NCBI RefSeq assembly: GCF_000685075.1
Contig: NZ_BAYD01000044.1
Span: 18,087-82,086 of the forward strand
Origin: Paraburkholderia oxyphila NBRC 105797
GTDB lineage: Bacteria > Pseudomonadota > Gammaproteobacteria > Burkholderiales > Burkholderiaceae
Direction of reading: 5' to 3'
Length of the DNA stretch: 64,000 nt
The first letter of the stretch is position 1. Every line of letters begins with the position of its first letter. The position numbers were made by a program, and so were the translations under genes. Positions 62,214 through 64,000 of this stretch are shown piece after piece. The notes under the pieces were generated by a model. The model was not told the origin of the DNA. It saw only the letters and a program-made list of their open reading frames with translations, and searched no databases.

Positions 62214-63533
62214 GTGGCCGACATGATTTCAAGCAGCGCGCGCGCTGGCAGCCGCCGCCCGGCAATGGCGCGCAGCTACAAGACCCCGCTGGTTATTCTG
62301 ACCTCACTGTTTTTCATGTGGGGTTTCATTACTTCGCTCAACGACATCCTGATTCCGCATCTGCGCGCCGTCTTTACGCTCAGTTATGTGCAGTCGATGT
62401 TGATTCAGTTCTGCTTCTTCGGCGCCTACCTGATCATGTCGTTCCCCGCGGGTTTCCTGGTCGAACGGCTGGGATACAAGGCGGGCATCATCCTCGGCCT
62501 GTCCACGGCGGGAACCGGCTGCCTGCTGTTCTACCCGGCCGCGGAACACGTGTCGTATCCGTTCTTTCTGGGCGCGCTGTTCGTGCTCGCCTCGGGCATC
62601 ACGCTGCTGCAAGTGGCGGCCAATCCCTATGTCGCGATCCTCGGGGCGCCTGAACTGGCATCGAGCCGCCTCAACCTGACCCAGGCCTTCAATTCGCTGG
62701 GCACGGCTCTCGCGCCGTTTTTCGGCTCGGCGCTGATTCTCTCGGTGGCCATCAAGACATCCGAGGAATTGCAGAGGCTGAAACCCGCGGAACTGGCGTC
62801 CTATGGGCTCTCGCAGGCCAGCGCCGTGCAAGCCCCCTATATCGCGCTTGCTGTGGTGTTCTACGTGCTGGCTTTCGCGATCGCGATGGTGAAACTGCCG
62901 AAGATCGCCGAGCCCGAAGCGCCGGCTGAGGTGTCCGAGGCCCATGGCGTCTATCGTGCCCACACGAACGTCTGGGGGTATCGGCACCTGGTGCTGGGCG
63001 CGCTCGGCATCTTCCTGTACGTGGGTGCCGAGGTCAGTATCGGCAGCTTCCTTGTGAACTTCATGGGACAGCCGCAGATTGCTGGCCTGCGTGAGGAAAT
63101 GGCTGCCCGATATCTGTCGCTCTACTGGGGCGGAGCGATGGTGGGGCGCTTCGTCGGCTCGGCATTGCTGAGCCGGATACGCCCCGGCTATTTGCTGGCC
63201 TTCAACGCGGTCGTGGTCGGCGCGCTGCTCGTGATCGCCATGCTGGCATCGGGCGCGATGGCGATGTGGGCCGTGCTCGCGATTGGCCTGTTCAATTCGA
63301 TCATGTTCCCGACGATCTTCACGCTCGCGATCGACGGGCTGGGCAAGCATACGGGTGAAGGCTCGGGGATCCTGTGCATGGCGATCGTGGGTGGTGCGAT
63401 CGTCCCGCTCATCCAGGGCTTCATGGCTGACCACATCGGCATACAGCTTTCGTTCTGCGTGCCGGTCGTGTGCTACCTGTATATCGCCTGGTTCGGGCTG
63501 AAAGGTCACTACGCCGATTTTGCGGCCCGGTGA
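62214..63533 (+). CDS. sugar MFS transporter, FucP/GluP-like (glucose/galactose type)
   Basis: A 439-residue MFS permease with 12 hydrophobic segments and FucP/GluP features: the first helix LTSLFFMWGFITSLNDILIPHL, then AGFLVERLGYKAGIILGL, and LQVAANPYVAILG, a motif of the glucose/galactose subgroup. It imports sugars by proton symport. The GTG start at 62214 has AGGAGAC upstream. With glucokinase on the other side of a HexR-like box, glucose is the likely substrate. Confidence 0.93.
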   Translation: MADMISSSARAGSRRPAMARSYKTPLVILTSLFFMWGFITSLNDILIPHLRAVFTLSYVQSMLIQFCFFGAYLIMSFPAGFLVERLGYKAGIILGLSTAGTGCLLFYPAAEHVSYPFFLGALFVLASGITLLQVAANPYVAILGAPELASSRLNLTQAFNSLGTALAPFFGSALILSVAIKTSEELQRLKPAELASYGLSQASAVQAPYIALAVVFYVLAFAIAMVKLPKIAEPEAPAEVSEAHGVYRAHTNVWGYRHLVLGALGIFLYVGAEVSIGSFLVNFMGQPQIAGLREEMAARYLSLYWGGAMVGRFVGSALLSRIRPGYLLAFNAVVVGALLVIAMLASGAMAMWAVLAIGLFNSIMFPTIFTLAIDGLGKHTGEGSGILCMAIVGGAIVPLIQGFMADHIGIQLSFCVPVVCYLYIAWFGLKGHYADFAAR

Positions 63534-63744
63534 GCGTCAGGAGGCCCTCAGGTGAGCGGAACGCGCGGCGTGCTCAAGCCGCTCCCCGCGCGAGTGGGCC
63601 GCAGGTGGCGATCAAGGGTTCAATTAAACCCTCACGAGCAACGGCATCCCGCGCGAGGAGGACCTCGCCCGCAACAGGAATGGTACGTCCCACCCACGCG
63701 CCAGGGATTCGTCGAACAGGGGCAAGATCGCTCAACTGGCGCCC

Positions 63745-63948
63745 TCAGGCGGCGCGAACCCGAGCGGCCTTGCGCGAGAGCGCGCGCGGCGCCGCGGTCG
63801 AGCCGCGAATCACCGGCTCCGGCGCCAGCGTGATGCGCAGCGGCGCGGCGCTGGACGTGGCGATCCCATTCATCTGGCGGCGCTGCGCGCCGTGGGACAT
63901 AACCCAAACCGGGGGGCACGCGTATTCGTAGGACTCCAACGTATTCAC
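63745..63948 (-). pseudogene. LacI-family regulator C-terminal fragment
   Basis: The second half of this 67-residue frame (NGIATSSAAPLRITLAPEPVIRGSTAAPR, in parts) is the usual end of LacI-family repressors, just before the stop. The sequence before it (MNTLESYEYACPPVWVMSHGAQ) is not LacI-like, and no helix-turn-helix or ligand domain lies in the remaining 52 bases of the window. It is probably a remnant left by a deletion, but a frameshifted gene continuing beyond the window is possible. The 210 bases between the transporter stop and this fragment hold no clear gene. Confidence 0.6.
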
Positions 63949-64000
63949 TTTGCAGTACTACCGCATATTCGTCAGGCAATACGGTCGGTTTTCTTGCATA

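Noticed and set aside
63552..63833. 93-residue plus-strand frame after the sugar transporter
   Set aside because: Arg/Pro-rich, with no family likeness; opposite the LacI-like remnant.
1..64000. CRISPR arrays, tRNA/rRNA genes, insertion sequences, prophage
   Set aside because: No regularly spaced repeats, tRNA-like T-arm/acceptor patterns, transposase motifs or phage genes were seen on either strand.

Overview
The window is GC-rich, densely packed DNA. Several features point to a Burkholderiales species of the Paraburkholderia/Caballeronia type: two OmpC-type Gram-negative porins, LptD and BamA with betaproteobacterial features, many LysR/GntR-controlled catabolic operons, and a HexR-type box next to glucokinase. 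No rRNA, tRNA, CRISPR array, insertion sequence or phage gene was seen. The assignment to a genus is inference.

Region 1 (1-16939) looks like one catabolic regulon. A minus-strand operon (6796 down past position 1) encodes FdrA, two DUF1116 proteins, carbamate kinase, a DUF2877 protein and a gamma-glutamyltranspeptidase-family protein that runs off the window. This set matches oxamate carbamoyltransferase (AllF/AllG/AllH type) with carbamate kinase, plus an HpxW-like oxamate amidohydrolase. A divergent LysR gene (7101) probably controls it. A second minus-strand operon (14725 down to 8059) encodes a BMP-type ABC importer, a RutB-like cysteine hydrolase and a porin. Divergent from it are a cytosine-deaminase-like amidohydrolase and a DUF1097 membrane protein. 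The two divergent promoter regions share a near-identical 21-bp box, which links the two operons. My reading is import of a ureide or N-heterocycle, hydrolysis to an oxalurate-like compound, then phosphorolysis to oxamate and carbamoyl phosphate, giving ATP.

Region 2 (16984-32627) is a second catabolic island. It holds a carboxymuconolactone decarboxylase-family protein, an NCS1 permease, an aldehyde dehydrogenase, an LLM flavin monooxygenase, two flavin reductases with an extra Nudix-like C-terminal part, an alpha/beta hydrolase, an AA_synth (DUF1185) protein, a DUF1330 protein, two paralogous FCD-type GntR regulators, a spermidine/putrescine-type ABC importer and a succinate-semialdehyde dehydrogenase. 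The palindrome ATGGTATACCAT or a close variant occurs at five places around the first GntR gene and probably defines its regulon. The gene content suggests flavin-dependent opening of an N-heterocycle with funnelling to succinate; the substrate is unknown.

Region 3 (32903-41616) holds a glycine-zipper lipoprotein, a DctA-like symporter with a fumarase-superfamily lyase under a HutC-type GntR regulator (with a perfect 24-bp palindrome in its promoter), a 93-residue protein behind two LexA boxes, a YbhB/YbcL protein, a chemoreceptor with almost no periplasmic part, and a porin.

Region 4 (41824-48718) is an envelope cluster: a BamA-family protein, an LptD-family protein and a family-9 glycosyltransferase. 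These look like accessory copies, since the housekeeping neighbours of bamA and lptD are absent.

Region 5 (48748-64000) holds a UvrA class II ATPase, a cysteine-less DksA/TraR-like protein, aspartase, unknown proteins, a PBP7-like endopeptidase, glycogen phosphorylase, a HAD phosphatase, glucokinase and a FucP/GluP-type sugar transporter with a HexR-like box between the last two. The window ends on a fragment of a LacI-family gene.
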